DNA from: Cladopsammia gracilis
Taxonomy: Eukaryota > Cnidaria > Anthozoa > Scleractinia > Dendrophylliidae
Direction of reading: 5' to 3'
Assembly (NCBI GenBank): GCA_022457155.1
Contig: JAJGOT010000131.1
Location: 124,001-188,000 of the forward strand
DNA length: 64,000 nucleotides
This document shows positions 1 to 10,640 of the stretch, piece after piece. How positions within the stretch are numbered: position 1 is the stretch's first letter; the number at the start of each line of letters is the position of its first letter. The notes under the pieces were generated by a model, which had not been told where the DNA came from, searched no databases, and worked only from the letters and a program-made list of their open reading frames with translations. A program made the translations under genes and the position numbers.

Positions 1-117
1 TTCCATTTTTTAGAACTAAGGTGATTCTTCTAAACGAAAGCGTACTACATGGGTAAATATATTAACTTTTAATTAGTCCATCATATCACTTTCGCGAGCA
101 TGAATTTGATCCATTTT

Positions 118-1613
118 TTTTACTGAAAAATCTTTGGGGATGACTTGATCCCATAGGGCAATTTTAAGTAAGAATATAGATCTTGGTGAGTGCTAATGGT
201 CAAGTATTATTCTTGACTTTCTTCATCGAAATCTAACTGAGCATAGGCATGTGACAGATCAAGCTTACTAAATACTTTAGAGCCAACTAGGGTAGTGTAT
301 AAATCCTGAGTGGTGGGCAGGTCATATTGCTAATCTTCGACCGACTAACTGATAGTCACCTTATAGTCTCCGCAAATTCTCACAGAGTTATCGCTTGGGC
401 TAGCCCATTTCGACATGTCAGTTTTCTTAATCACCCCATGCTTCTCAAGCTTCTCTAGCTCCTTCTCAACTTGTTCTTTTAATGCATACAGAACTCTACG
501 TGCTTTTACAAATATAGGCTTCGCATCACCTTGCAAGGTGATGTGTACCTTGAGCCCCTTCATGCCCTCATAACTCTCTGTAAATAATTTACTATGTCTG
601 GACAAAATATCATTCAGTTGACTCTCGGCACTGACTGGGTGTCCACTATAGACACGAAATATCTCTCCCCACTCTACCGTAATTTGGCGCAGCCAGTTTT
701 TACCAAGTAATGTGGGCCTGGCATCGTAATTAGCTACAACAATTGGTAAAGAATATTGTTTCCCCTTATAGACCACATCACACTGCATTTCGCCTGACAC
801 GTCAAGCACCTCGCCCATGTATGCTTTGAGTGTCACTTTTGAAGGAGTCAAGTGGCCTGTCTGCAAATCTCTCCAAATACTCACTTTTACTCATTATGGA
901 GTAACCTGCAGCAGTATCCAGCTCCATCTTACACGGCTTCCCGTTAATTAGCATTTCCACAGTGTAACTGCCGCGATTAGGCTTGTTTGTGTCAGGCGAA
1001 TACAGGGAATAAATTCCTAGTTCATCATCATTAGATTCGGCTGCCTGCACATTATGGACTGAGTCTGGACTCGACCCTTTTGTGTGTGTCATCTTTCCTA
1101 TGGCAAACAGATGCTAGATGACCAACTTTAGAACACTTATAGCATTTCGCTGACTTAAATTTACAAAATTGACCTGAATGATTACCCCCACCCTTAGGAC
1201 ATACCGATTGTTCAGTGTTCTTACTGTTTTGTTGTGTCAGCACTAGCTGATTCTCCAGATTTCCGATTTCGGGTACTAAAATGGAAGCTTTGGGCAATCT
1301 CGAGCGGTTTTGGATTATAGTGTTTCTCCAAGACCCGAACAATGTCAGTGAATGGCGTGTCCTTGGGTTTGGCGGGCGCCAACAAATTACTGAGGGTCGA
1401 GTACACCTCCGGTCCAACTTCGGTGAGGAAAATCGCACGTTTCCTTTCTGCTACCACTTGATTAGCTTGAACACTTCCCTCTCCGGTTGTTTCAACAATA
1501 TTATTGGCTGTAAAGAACATTTCCATCCTTTCCACGTATGAATTGAATGTTTCGCGGTCGACGTTGAACTCGCCTACCCGACCGAAAAGTCCACTCGCAC
1601 TAGCGCTGGCCAT
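118..1613 (-). pseudogene. Decayed Ty3/gypsy gag-pol
   Basis: Retrotransposon gag-pol read leftwards from 1613. In order: a gag N-terminal part (1221-1613), a CCHC zinc knuckle CYKCSKVGHLASVC (C-X2-C-X4-H-X4-C, within 1052-1438), an aspartic-protease start with DTA where DTG is usual (802-1092), the protease end, and the reverse-transcriptase N-terminus (345-884). Further frame-shifted RT, including motif A-like FSKLDLSHAYAQL, continues to about position 118, where homology stops. The pieces lie in different frames and gag is shortened, so this copy cannot encode a working polyprotein. The RT core, RNase H and integrase are absent. Order and motifs are seen directly; assignment to Ty3/gypsy follows from protease-before-RT order and the RT sequence. 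Confidence 0.88.
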
Positions 1614-1680
1614 CCTTTACGCCACAACACACACAGCGTTGCCCAAAAGCCTTGCACTGTCGATTTCCGTGGAGAAACGT

Positions 1681-1696
1681 CCGATCCTCGTCGCCA
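1681..1696 (-). other. Ty3/gypsy primer-binding-site-like leader
   Basis: On the minus strand TGGCGACGAGGATCGG starts three bases after the inferred LTR end. A TGGCGAC...GGAT leader directly after the 5' LTR is common in metazoan Ty3/gypsy elements. The cognate tRNA was not determined. Confidence 0.6.
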
Positions 1697-1699
1697 AAA

Positions 1700-1841
1700 T
1701 GTAATATTTTAAGGGTTGGACGCAAGAGTCAAGACACGAGGTGAGACTCAAATGGCGGTTCTCAACAACAACTTTATTTTACCTAAGCATTTTGGGTAAT
1801 TGCACAGTTCCCTATGTACTATGGGTACTTAATATATTACA
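1700..1841 (-). repeat. Short Ty3/gypsy 5' LTR (142 bp)
   Basis: The stretch has perfect 8-bp inverted termini, TGTAATAT at one end and ATATTACA at the other, and abuts the primer-binding-like leader of the decayed element. In the element's orientation it contains an AATAAA signal. It is short for an LTR. No second copy is in the window, so the length rests on the terminal inverted bases and the position of the leader. Confidence 0.65.
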
Positions 1842-2270
1842 GATGTTATGTTTGTAAACCTTCAAAGTTTTTTTTTTTTTGCATTTCGTCGTCTGTTATT
1901 AAATTTTAACTTGCCAGCTGTCATAACAGACGGCGAAATACGAGACCATTTAAAAAATGACAGACACGATCGTTTCGAAATCGTATCAACGGATTTAATC
2001 GGACCGTTGTGGCTGCTATAAATCCCGGCATAAGCTGATTTCAGTTATTCAACTGCACAAAAGCAACAGCAAATTTGGATTGAAACACAACATCACGTAA
2101 GTCCATTTGTAACTTTATTCTGTGATAATTCTAAATAAACGCGTGGGTTCCGTATGCCCTTTTCACTCTGTTTGGATTTTTTTAAAACATAATGTACAAT
2201 TTTAACTTGTATAAGGGATACGAGATCATAAACAGGTAACACAAAGAGATTAAAAGGAAGCCATACTTAC
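1842..2270. other. No gene; hairpin and possible promoter
   Basis: Nothing clearly coding. An inverted repeat (GTCGTCTGTTA / TAACAGACGGC) lies near 1887-1935. TATAAAT at 2017 on the plus strand is followed by a GTAAGT at about 2097. This could be a lone promoter with a first non-coding exon, but nothing downstream confirms it. Confidence 0.3.
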
Positions 2271-2342
2271 AAATACAACAACTTTGATACATTAGAAAAA
2301 ATTCCAGACGGCAGATCACGAATTACATTGCGAGATAAGGAT
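2271..2342 (-). CDS. LRR exon, family A copy 1 (72 nt)
   Basis: Minus-strand exon between a CAG acceptor and a GTAAGTATGG donor, exactly 72 nt. It reads one leucine-rich repeat, with core VIRDLPSGIFSNVSKLLYL, starting after the first base and ending after TT, so it is phase 2 on both sides. One LRR per roughly 72-nt phase-2 exon is the known gene structure of LGR, relaxin and glycoprotein-hormone receptor ectodomains and related LRR proteins. Seven more such exons follow to the right on the same strand. Seen: splice signals, length, frame. Inferred: membership of an LRR receptor-like gene. The rest of that gene was not found. Confidence 0.72.
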
Positions 2343-4346
2343 CTGAAAAAAAAATACAGCATTTAGTATATAAAACTCTGTAAATGCAAAACAATGAAAA
2401 CGTGGAAAGTGCTCGCGCTGACTTTTAACGTTTACCCAACGCCCACCAAACCTCGTGTCTTTTTCTGAAATTTATCTGGCAACATTCTGATGTGACAGAT
2501 GGACTTAATACAAAATTCCGGTATCATTTTGCGTCACCAAGTCACGTGACTTAACTTACCAAAGACATTTTTTCAACATGGTATAAACCCTCCAACCCGG
2601 TCTGAAATGGGTTAAAGTAGATTTCAAACTTTTATTACAATATCGACGCATTGAGTTATTTCACAAGAACCGCAAACCAATATTTGAAACAGTCATTTAA
2701 GAATAGTCAGTAGTAGTAAAAACAAAAACGAAGGAATCGGTGTCGGATAGTGTCTATTTATTTAATTTCAATAAGTCAGAGGTTTTGAGAGAAATCTCTC
2801 TTTAACTGCATCTACTCAAAACTTGGTATGAAACAAATAAGGGTCCTAGATAATAAGCGTAACTATACGTACAAGATCTTCAATTTCGATAGATTTAAAA
2901 ATATTCCAAGCGACAGAACATAAAGTTCATTTATTCCTAAATCTCTGCAACAAAATGAAAGCATTTGGTACATCTTAAAGGTTGGATACTGTCGAATTCA
3001 AACTGTAGATGCTGAGCACGATTTGCACTTAAGAAATTACTGGTTGGGCTGCTCATAGTGTGAAATACTTCATTGTCTTAAATAAGCGTTATGATTTTTT
3101 TTCCATTGGTTATATCTACGCGTGTGGCGATAAAATTATGACCGACAGTGAATGTTTATCGTATAAATTGAACCTAAGGAGATGTATCCCAGTGTTTTTA
3201 GTGAGAACATAATTATATAGCTGGACGAGGAGACTGGTTATGGTAGCCGGTAAACTTCAAAAGAACAAACAATAGCGCGGTCTAGGATGTCCAGTTTTCC
3301 CTTCACGTGACTCTGACTGGCACAGTATAAAAATAAATGGAGGACGATGCAAACCATCTCTTCGGTTTTGGAGACGATTTTGAAGCGATTTTGGAGAATC
3401 CTTGATTTCTTGAAGACTAAAAGATAGACCGTCTAAAACTAAATAATAAAGAGACAGTCTCCGTAAAAGCGGTCCGGCCGATCTGGTTTGAAAAATAGAT
3501 TTTTTCGCTCATTTCTTGTGTGTTGAAAGACTTTCATGTACTTAAACTAAAACCACAATTTCTATCTTTAAACAGCTTTAGGTATATTTTTAACATATAT
3601 AAGAGATATAACATTATCAAATCAACACATATTAACTCCATCTCAAAACGTGATGTTATACTACGACGCAACTTACTGTACGCACCCTACAAACTTTTTT
3701 AAAAGTTTCCACGATATCACCAACTAATTCTTATAATCATTTTCGTAACTGCGGATACCACATCTAAAGGGTAGCATTTAGTTGCTTTTCGTATCTTGAG
3801 TGGCATAACTTTTTGAACTTTTGAATTATAATGTATGCAGTGAAATGTAATTTTAAGAATAATCAAGAGAATAAACAGAATATGTTATTGGGATACACTG
3901 ACTCACTCATCCTAAATACACGATTTCACATTAAATATCTCGTGTTAGTGGAGTCAAAATAGTGAGCTGCGTCATAGAAAATTGCACATATTTTATATTG
4001 TGACATAATTTTTATGTTTTGTTCCACTGGGCTTGTTGATAGCTCATTATAATTAAAGTCACGTAAGTTAGTGTCACTTAAGAGGTGGGGGGGGGGGGGG
4101 GGGTGGGATATGGTAAGGGGATGGTCAAAGCATTGTATCCACTTTTGCCAAAGTACTTGCTTGGTATGCTTGGTATTCTCCCGAACATGGTCATACGTTT
4201 GCTCAGATTTTTCATCGAGTGAGGACGTTTGATTTGAATACCGAAAAGGTAGGGATTATTCTATTTCACTCTGTTTGGATGTTTATGGGATAAGTGATAC
4301 GAGATCATAAACAGGTAACACAAAGAGATAAGGAAACCATACTTAC
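2343..4346. repeat. A-unit spacer: repeat blocks D and E
   Basis: No gene seen. Two blocks recur elsewhere. Block D (about 2690-3470) recurs at 15172-15545, 28271-29060 and 42762-43430. Block E (about 3510-4060) recurs at 26390-26960. Together with the LRR exon they form a unit of about 2.1 kb, the distance between exon copies at 2271 and 4347. A poly-G tract lies at 4087-4103. Confidence 0.6.
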
Positions 4347-4418
4347 AAATACAACAACTGCGATAAATGAGAAAATATTCCAGGCGGCAGATCACGAATT
4401 TCATTGCGAGAAAAAAAT
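4347..4418 (-). CDS. LRR exon, family A copy 2 (72 nt)
   Basis: Minus-strand 72-nt exon with a long T-rich tract plus CAG acceptor and a GTAAGTATGG donor. It encodes one LRR (core EIRDLPPGIFSHLSQLLYL) in phase 2-2. The neighbouring non-coding DNA matches that of copy 1, so this is a tandem duplicate about 2.1 kb away. The reading frame is intact. Confidence 0.7.
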
Positions 4419-4426
4419 CTGAAAAA

Positions 4427-4433
<7 letters not shown>

Positions 4434-4474
<41 letters not shown>
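4434..4474. repeat. (AT)n microsatellite
   Basis: About 40 bp of uninterrupted AT dinucleotides beside the LRR exon, probably still length-variable. Confidence 0.95.
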
Positions 4475-4477
<3 letters not shown>

Positions 4478-4770
4478 TATATAAGCCCTGTTAATGCGAA
4501 AGCAAAGTTTCAACGATATCACCAGCTAATTCTTCTAATCATTTTTAACCCGTGAATACGCGCAAACGTAATGAAGTTGTTATCCGTAACGGGGGTGATG
4601 TCGCAGCTCTTAGAAGGTCTCACACCATTGGCTTGCCACCCTTAGATCTAACAATAGGACAAACAACACAACAATGGACCCTAACCCTAAAAACAATAGC
4701 AGCCTTGTTTTACAAGGCCAATGAAAATAGAAGCTTCTAAGATCTGCGACCCTACCGCGTAACGGTGGCT

Positions 4771-4950
4771 AATAGGCCCTTTGCATAACGTCATAATAAG
4801 ACTTGCATATAACAATAGTGCCATCCAGTCACGGTCCAGTGATTGGAATGTTCCATTGTCTATTCATTGTTTTCGAAATCCCACTGTTCTCCATGCCATC
4901 CAGTTACTCATTGTTTTGACACATTTGTGACGTTATGCAAAGGGCCTATT
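4771..4950. mobile_element. MITE with 23-bp inverted ends
   Basis: About 180 bp bounded by AATAGGCCCTTTGCATAACG at the left and its inverse at the right. There is no coding capacity. The target duplication is not clear, so the superfamily is unassigned. A CACTC/GCTC-rich simple stretch follows immediately. Confidence 0.7.
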
Positions 4951-6268
4951 CACTCACTCGCTCACTCACTCACTCGCTCGCTTACTCCTTCCATCAGCTG
5001 TAAACCTAGTGACGTAACGCTTTGTTAGGAATGCGTTTCGTAACAAGAATCCAACGATAACAAATCATTTGTTGTAAACGAATATAAACAAGACGCTGTG
5101 GGAGCGTTTACTTGGGCAGTCGTTGTATTAAGCATACTGGAAAATAAATGTCTTGAGAATCTGCATGCACGTTATTTCACGGTTTGATGATAGGGAGTAT
5201 CGGGATAGTGTGAGCAGTCTAACAAAGAAGCACGTAAACGTTTTAAAACAAGGAGACACAGCCCACGTATATGGATGAGTCAATTCCAGCAGTGCCCATC
5301 CCCCCGGGCCAACCCCCGGGCATTAACGTTTTTTTTTAAATGGTAAATTCCCCACGGTGGGGACAAGTAAGCCGTTCAAATTCCCCGCGGGCCAAAAAAA
5401 AAAAGGTAAATGCCCCACCCCCGGGTTGATACAGCTCAAGTTTAAATAATATTTGTCTTGTAGCTAGAGCCAGTGAACAGACTAGAGTACTGTAAGTTGA
5501 GAAAAAATTAGGTTTATTCAAATATATTCATCCGTTTTCGTCTATTAAATCATGAAGTACAAGTTTTAATGTTGTTTATAAAACTATAGTATTTGTATCG
5601 AAGGGAAACGGCTTTTGGTTCGAGTTATCCGGAAGTTCGAGAAACCGAGGGTTCAAGAAATCGAAATTCCACTGTAGTTCGAACGGCTATCCGCTTCAAG
5701 AAGCGGCTACAAACGTATGCATCTTCTTAAATTCTTTTGCCTTTGAAATGGAAACATTTACGATATATTAAAAAGAAACAAAACGGTCAAACATAAATTT
5801 GAAAATGTCTACAAGCTTTTCTAGCCCTTTCTGGACCAGCCATTCTCCCACAAACTCCTCGTTCTTTCCAATAAAAGTCCTTGAAGGATGCCATGTTTGA
5901 AGAGTTGTCAAACTGCGAGGCCGAAGCCACGTGGCTGTCAAATTCCCCGGGGTAAATGACGAGTGTGCTAATACCCGCCTCCCGGGCCAAGATAAATTCG
6001 ACGGTGTTGAAGACTCAAGCTCATTTCGATTTTTACCGTAATTTGTACTCGCAAGAGCCTGTTAACAGTCCAAACCGAATTTTTGAACAAACTTGAAAAC
6101 AGATTAAGTGATAGCGAAATTTTATCCTGCGAAAGATTTTTATCTTTGGCTGAAATTACCCACGCAATGCGTGGACTGTCTTCAGGGAAAACCCCAGTTC
6201 AGACGGATTACCTCAAGAATTTAATTTTATAGAAAAATTCATTGTCTGACGAGTGAATTCCACGTTAA
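4951..6268. other. No gene; CCCGGG-rich repeat remnants
   Basis: Contains a CACTC-type simple stretch and a G/C-rich block (5285-5425) with repeated CCCCCGGG motifs resembling a decayed MITE. A short minus-strand ORF at 5787-5990 has no recognisable domain. At 6226-6268 lies the left half of a small foldback, split by the TTAA element that follows; its other half is at 10901-10956. Confidence 0.4.
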
Positions 6269-6417
6269 GGCCCGTTTACACATGCGATTTTTGATGCGAT
6301 TTTTGTCGCGCTCTCCAATGCATTTTTTGTCGCATGTGTAAACGGGCGCCGATTTCAGTGCGACTCGGGTGCGATATTTGCTGCGATTTCTACGGTGGCC
6401 CATAGGTGCCATGCTCA

Positions 6418-7006
6418 ATTTTTTTTATCTCGAGATAATTTAGGCCGTGTTCAGTTTAGTTATCTCGAGATAAGTTTTTATACCGAGATAATTTTTTATC
6501 TCGAGATAATTTTATCTCGAGATAATTATCTCGAGATAATTATCTCGAGATAATTTTTCTCGAGATAATTTTTTTATCTCGAGATACTTTTTTATCTCGA
6601 GATAAATTTTTATCTCGAGATAAAAATTTATCTCGAGATAATTTTTTATCCCGAGATAATTTTTTATCTCGAGATAACTTTTTATCTCCAGATAAATTTT
6701 TGTCTCGAGATAATTTTTTATCTCGAGATAAACTTTTATCTCGAGATAATTTTTTATCTCAAGATAAAAATTTATCTCAAGATAAAAAATTATCTCGAGA
6801 TAAATTTTTTATCTCGAGATAATTTTTTATCTCGAGATAATTATTTTATCCCGAGATAATTTTTTATCTCGAGATAACATCTCGAGATAAAAGTTTATCT
6901 CGAGATAAAAATTTATCTCGAGATAATTTTTTATCTTGAGATAAATTTTTATCTCGAGATAAAAATTATCTCGAGATAATTTTTTATCTCGAGATAATTT
7001 TTTATC
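6418..7006. repeat. Palindromic TTATCTCGAGATAA array, left arm
   Basis: Several dozen close copies of the 14-bp palindrome, spaced by a few A or T bases, with scattered point variants. Every unit is self-complementary and contains CTCGAG. The open frames that cross it are composition artefacts. Confidence 0.95.
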
Positions 7007-7189
7007 TGAGGTAAATATCGCGATGAGTTTCGAACGAACGTAACCAAGATGGCGGCCAAGACGACACCTTACTGAAATGCTCCAATGACTTCTATAACAA
7101 CGCAAAGACCACTTGGACAAACAGTAGCAATGACACCTCTCTTAAACTTTCTGAACTTTTGCCGGTTTTACAAATCCATTTCATTACAG

Positions 7190-7594
7190 GCATCCCGGAA
7201 GGGCTGGCACAACTGAAGTCTCTTGTCCTCAGTCATAATAACCTTGAGACTGTATGTGGTTTAGACTCCACAACAGGACTCATTGAATTGAACATTGACA
7301 GTAATCAGATTCAAAACATCCACGAGATTTCCAAGTTTTGCTTGAACTCCCATTTGAAGTACCTGTCGGTAGCTGGGAACCCTTCTGCAAGAGTGAAACC
7401 TTACAGGGTGGTTGTACTGTCTCGGTACTTCAAAGGCAAAGAGCTGGTCCTTAGCTTGACAAGAGACGAGGAAAGAAAGGGTCAAACTAAAGTCCTACCC
7501 TACTAAGCTACGCAGCAGTAGCAGCCTTGATCACATGCTGGGTGACGATTTTGTTAGCGAACATGTGCTTCCTGATAGGTCCCATAGCTTCAAT
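7190..7594 (+). pseudogene. Captured LRR gene fragment, left-arm copy
   Basis: Begins at a TTTCATTACAG acceptor and encodes SDS22-like leucine-rich repeats (GIPEGLAQLKSLVLSHNNLE; later LIELNIDSNQIQNI and LKYLSVAGNPSARV) ending in an LRR-cap-like PYRVVVLSRYF. The frame runs into a stop after TKVLPY. Homology with the right-arm copy continues to 7594 and then ends abruptly. The LRR-plus-cap pattern resembles nischarin or STK11IP-type proteins, but the parent gene is not identified. It is an inverted duplicate of 9199-9610. Confidence 0.65.
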
Positions 7595-7635
7595 ACAAGG
7601 CTGATCAAACAGCTGAATTTGTTCGGTTTCTTTTA

Positions 7636-7680
7636 ATATTGCCCAATATTTCAGTAAGACAAAACTAACCTTCATCAGTG
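7636..7680 (-). ncRNA. Hammerhead-like motif, minus strand
   Basis: On the minus strand CTGATGA is followed by an imperfect 5-bp stem, GAAA, then a good stem (AUAUU-GGGC-AAUAU) and a U-U cleavage-type context. The core order matches a hammerhead ribozyme, but stem II has a mismatch and stem I was not established. Confidence 0.3.
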
Positions 7681-7955
7681 GCCAAGAAAGCTAGGTGAAG
7701 ATGGAAACAAAAGGTTGACAATATTTTAAAAGGGCTAAGATAAAATGCTGACACATGATAGGCTAATAAACAAGTAACGGTTGAAAACTAGAAACCCATT
7801 GTGTTATTTGTGAGAATCATGCGAATAAGATCGCACAGGAACAGGAAACAGGCACAGGAAATCACTGCAGGGCTTGGATACCGTATTTAATTGTGTGGTA
7901 TGTTGGTATAAAGGGAGGACACGTCCAGAGGTACAAGTAGAACCCCATAAGGAAG

Positions 7956-8237
7956 TTGACTGTTGTCATTAAGTTTGTTGAGAAAGTGTGTCGTGTCTTG
8001 TATGTAAGATGGAATATTCGAGACCAGTGGTTGAAGACCATTTATAACATAAATAGCTTGCACCCTACTATCAAGTTTACCAGCTCCTTTTCACACACTG
8101 AAATCCCCTTCTTACATTCACCAAATCTCTATGGAAAAACAACTGATTATTTAAATGTGTATTTCACAATAGAAATAGCTGTACAACTGATGAAGGTCAC
8201 AAGACCGAAACGTTTTTTATCAATTTTTACTTTTTAA
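7956..8237 (+). pseudogene. Penelope-like RT fragment
   Basis: A 93-codon frame containing NSLHPTIKFTSSFSHTEIPF, which matches the conserved late part of Penelope-like reverse transcriptases (the HPTIKFT...FLD region). It is too short for a working enzyme, and no neighbouring RT core was seen. It lies inside the spacer of the foldback element, so it was inserted into, or captured by, that element. Confidence 0.6.
8187..8212 (+). ncRNA. Hammerhead-like core in Penelope remnant
   Basis: CTGATGA, a 4-bp stem (GGTC-ACAA-GACC) and GAAAC occur in hammerhead order at the end of the Penelope fragment. Penelope-like elements are known to carry hammerhead ribozymes with very short stem III. Stem I was not established, so self-cleavage is uncertain. 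Confidence 0.45.
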
Positions 8238-8444
8238 ACTTCCAAGAAGTTGTCCGTCCCTAGCCTTTTTTACTTTTTTAAATTACACATGCTGAGGTTT
8301 GGACTAAGAATCTTTCACAGATCCTTCTTGGAAAAAGACATCTTCGTTGGCTCAGGTAGCCTTTTCAAACTATTTGGCCTTTTTTAATTATTGCACAAGT
8401 TCCTTTAATGGAAATTACAATATTATTTTCTAATTAAATGAAAT

Positions 8445-9610
8445 TACTCCCCTTGTGGATTATTTTCTCTGTTTTCATTATATATTTGTAAGGATTCCAC
8501 AAGATTTGGTAAAGTAGCAATTATAAATTCATTACTGTCACTGGTATATGCCAGTACCTCTTCTTTGCAAAACTGCTCAGCAGTATCACTAAGTTCAAGA
8601 CTATAATCTGCTTATTGCAGTTTGTTGATTCATTAATTTGTTGTGGTTCATTATGAAGACTTGCCAGTCTTGTCTGTTCACAGGTCTCAGTTCTGACCGG
8701 CATCCAAGGGTTTTCTTCATCAGCTGATTCAGACTTGTCACTGAAATTATGCTGTGATAGATGAACATTATCAGAAGACTGTCAAGTCGGTTGTGCAGAT
8801 AAGTTGACATCAGACAATGAAATAGTAGAGCCCCACTGTGTTGAGCTCTCACCTGGTTCCAGGATTGAAGTGAAACCCATCACAGTAGATTCGTCCTTGA
8901 CAGTGACAGCACTGTCAATGGAATCATCAACTTGCAAACACTCACTCACTTTCCCAACTGTCCTTGCATTGCTGGAAGCACCACTTAGTTCTGTTTGTTC
9001 CTCATGGCTGGCTTTGCATCGGAGGCAAGTAATGCTACGGCCTGACATTGCATCCCCTGCAATGTAGTATGATCAGTTGAAGGGCAGCTCTTTGTCTGAA
9101 ATACCACACTCCTCTGGATCAACAACGATGCTGTTGCTTGCTAGACTTAGTGCACCTTCAATACCTGAGTCATCGTCACTCTCTGGGGGACCAAATACAT
9201 TGAAGCTATGGGACCTATCAGGAAGCACATGTTCGCTAACAAAATCATCACCCAGCATGTGATCAAGGCTGCTACTGCTGCTTAGCTTAGTAGGGTAGGA
9301 CTTTAGTTTGACCCTTTCTTTCTTCGTGATAGGTCTCTTGTCAAGCTAAGGACCAGCTCTTTGCCTTTGAAGTACCGAGACAGTACAACCACCCTGTATG
9401 GTTTCACTCTTGCAGAAGGGTTCCCAGCTACCGACAGGTACTTCAAATGGGAGTTCAAGCAAAACTTGGAAATCTCGTGGATGTTTTGAATCTGATTACT
9501 GTCAATGTTCAATTCAATGAATCCTGTTGTGGAGTCTAAACCACATACAGTTTCAAGGTTATTATGACTGAGGACAAGAGACTTCAGTTGTGCCAGCCCT
9601 TCCGGGATGC
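8445..9610 (-). pseudogene. Captured LRR host gene fragment, right copy
   Basis: Read leftwards from a CAG acceptor at 9611-9613. The LRR and LRR-cap part matches the left-arm copy almost exactly. A one-base shift then leads into SYPTKLSSSSSLDHMLGDD, an acidic stretch ESDDDSGIEG, an in-frame TGA, SITCLRCKASHEEQTELSG, a second TGA, and another shift into SNEFIIATLPNLVESLQIYN ending about 8445. Long exon-like coding with two stops and two shifts indicates a dead piece of a host gene. The parent is unidentified; nischarin or STK11IP-like proteins are candidates only because of the LRR cap. Confidence 0.65.
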
Positions 9611-9792
9611 CTGTAATGAAATGGATTTGTAAAACCGGCAAAAGTTCAGAAAGTTTAAGAGAGGTGTCATTGCTACTGTTTGTCCAAGTGGTCTTTGCGT
9701 TGTTATAGAAGTCATTGGAGCATTTCAGTAAGGTGTCGTCTTGGCCGCCATCTTGGTTACGTTCGTTCGAAACTCATCGCGATATTTACCTC

Positions 9793-10640
9793 AGATAAAA
9801 AATTATCTCGAGATAAAAATTTATCTCGAGATAAAAATTTATCTCAAGATAAAAAGTTATCTCGAGATAAAAAATTATCTCGGGATAAAAAATTATCTCG
9901 AGATAAAAAATTATCTCGAGATAAAAAATTATCTCGAGATTTATCTCGAGATAAAAATTTATCTCGAGATAAACTTTTATCTCGAGATAAAAAATTATCT
10001 CGAGATAAAAGTCTATCTCGAGATAAAAAATTATCTCGAGATAAAAATTTATCTGGAGATAAAAAGTTATCTCGAGATAAAAAATTATCTCGGGATAAAA
10101 AATTATCTCGAGATAAAAATTTATCTCGAGATAAAAATTTATCTCGAGATAAAAAAGTATCTCGAGATAAAAAATTATCTCGAGAAAAATTATCTCGAGA
10201 TAATTATCTCGAGATAAAATTATCTCGAGATAAAAAATTATCTCGAGATAAAAATTTATCTGGAGATAAAAAGTTATCTCGAGATAAAAAATTATCTCGG
10301 GATAAAAAATTATCTCGAGATAAAAATTTATCTCGAGATAAAAATTTATCTCGAGATAAAAAAGTATCTCGAGATAAAAAATTATCTCGAGAAAAATTAT
10401 CTCGAGATAATTATCTCTAGATAAAATTATCTCGAGATAAAAAATTATCTCGGTATAGGTGGTTTTCATGTTACGTCATCGCCGCCATGCTGGTGGACAT
10501 AAACAATAGTTCTCTCATTAGCTCCTTTTGTTCGTCCACCAGCATTTGTTCGTTTCACTATTGTTATCTATGTCTCTAGAGATTGATTGAAAACCACCTA
10601 TAAAAACTTATCTCGAGATAACTAAACTGAACACGGGCTA
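9793..10640. repeat. Palindromic TTATCTCGAGATAA array, right arm
   Basis: Inverse counterpart of the array at 6418-7006, but longer. A block of about 175 bp at 10048-10222 is repeated at 10260-10434, and a small MITE is inserted at 10458-10598. Open frames crossing it (repeats like SRDKKL) are artefacts of the repeat. Confidence 0.95.
10458..10598. mobile_element. 141-bp MITE inside right array
   Basis: Inverted ends GGTGGTTTTCA / TGAAAACCACC flanked by TATA on both sides. The left arm of the foldback has the empty site (one TATA), which confirms the insertion and shows it is younger than the inverted duplication. The target could be TA or TATA. Confidence 0.8.

Noticed and set aside
9680..10469. 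Long frames of repeated SRDKKL or YLEIIF peptides on both strands (also 6827-7120)
   Set aside because: They are translations of the TTATCTCGAGATAA palindromic array and open in several frames only because the unit lacks stops.
6418..10640. CRISPR-like regular short repeats
   Set aside because: The units are palindromes with spacers of only a few A/T bases that are not unique, in a eukaryotic transposon.
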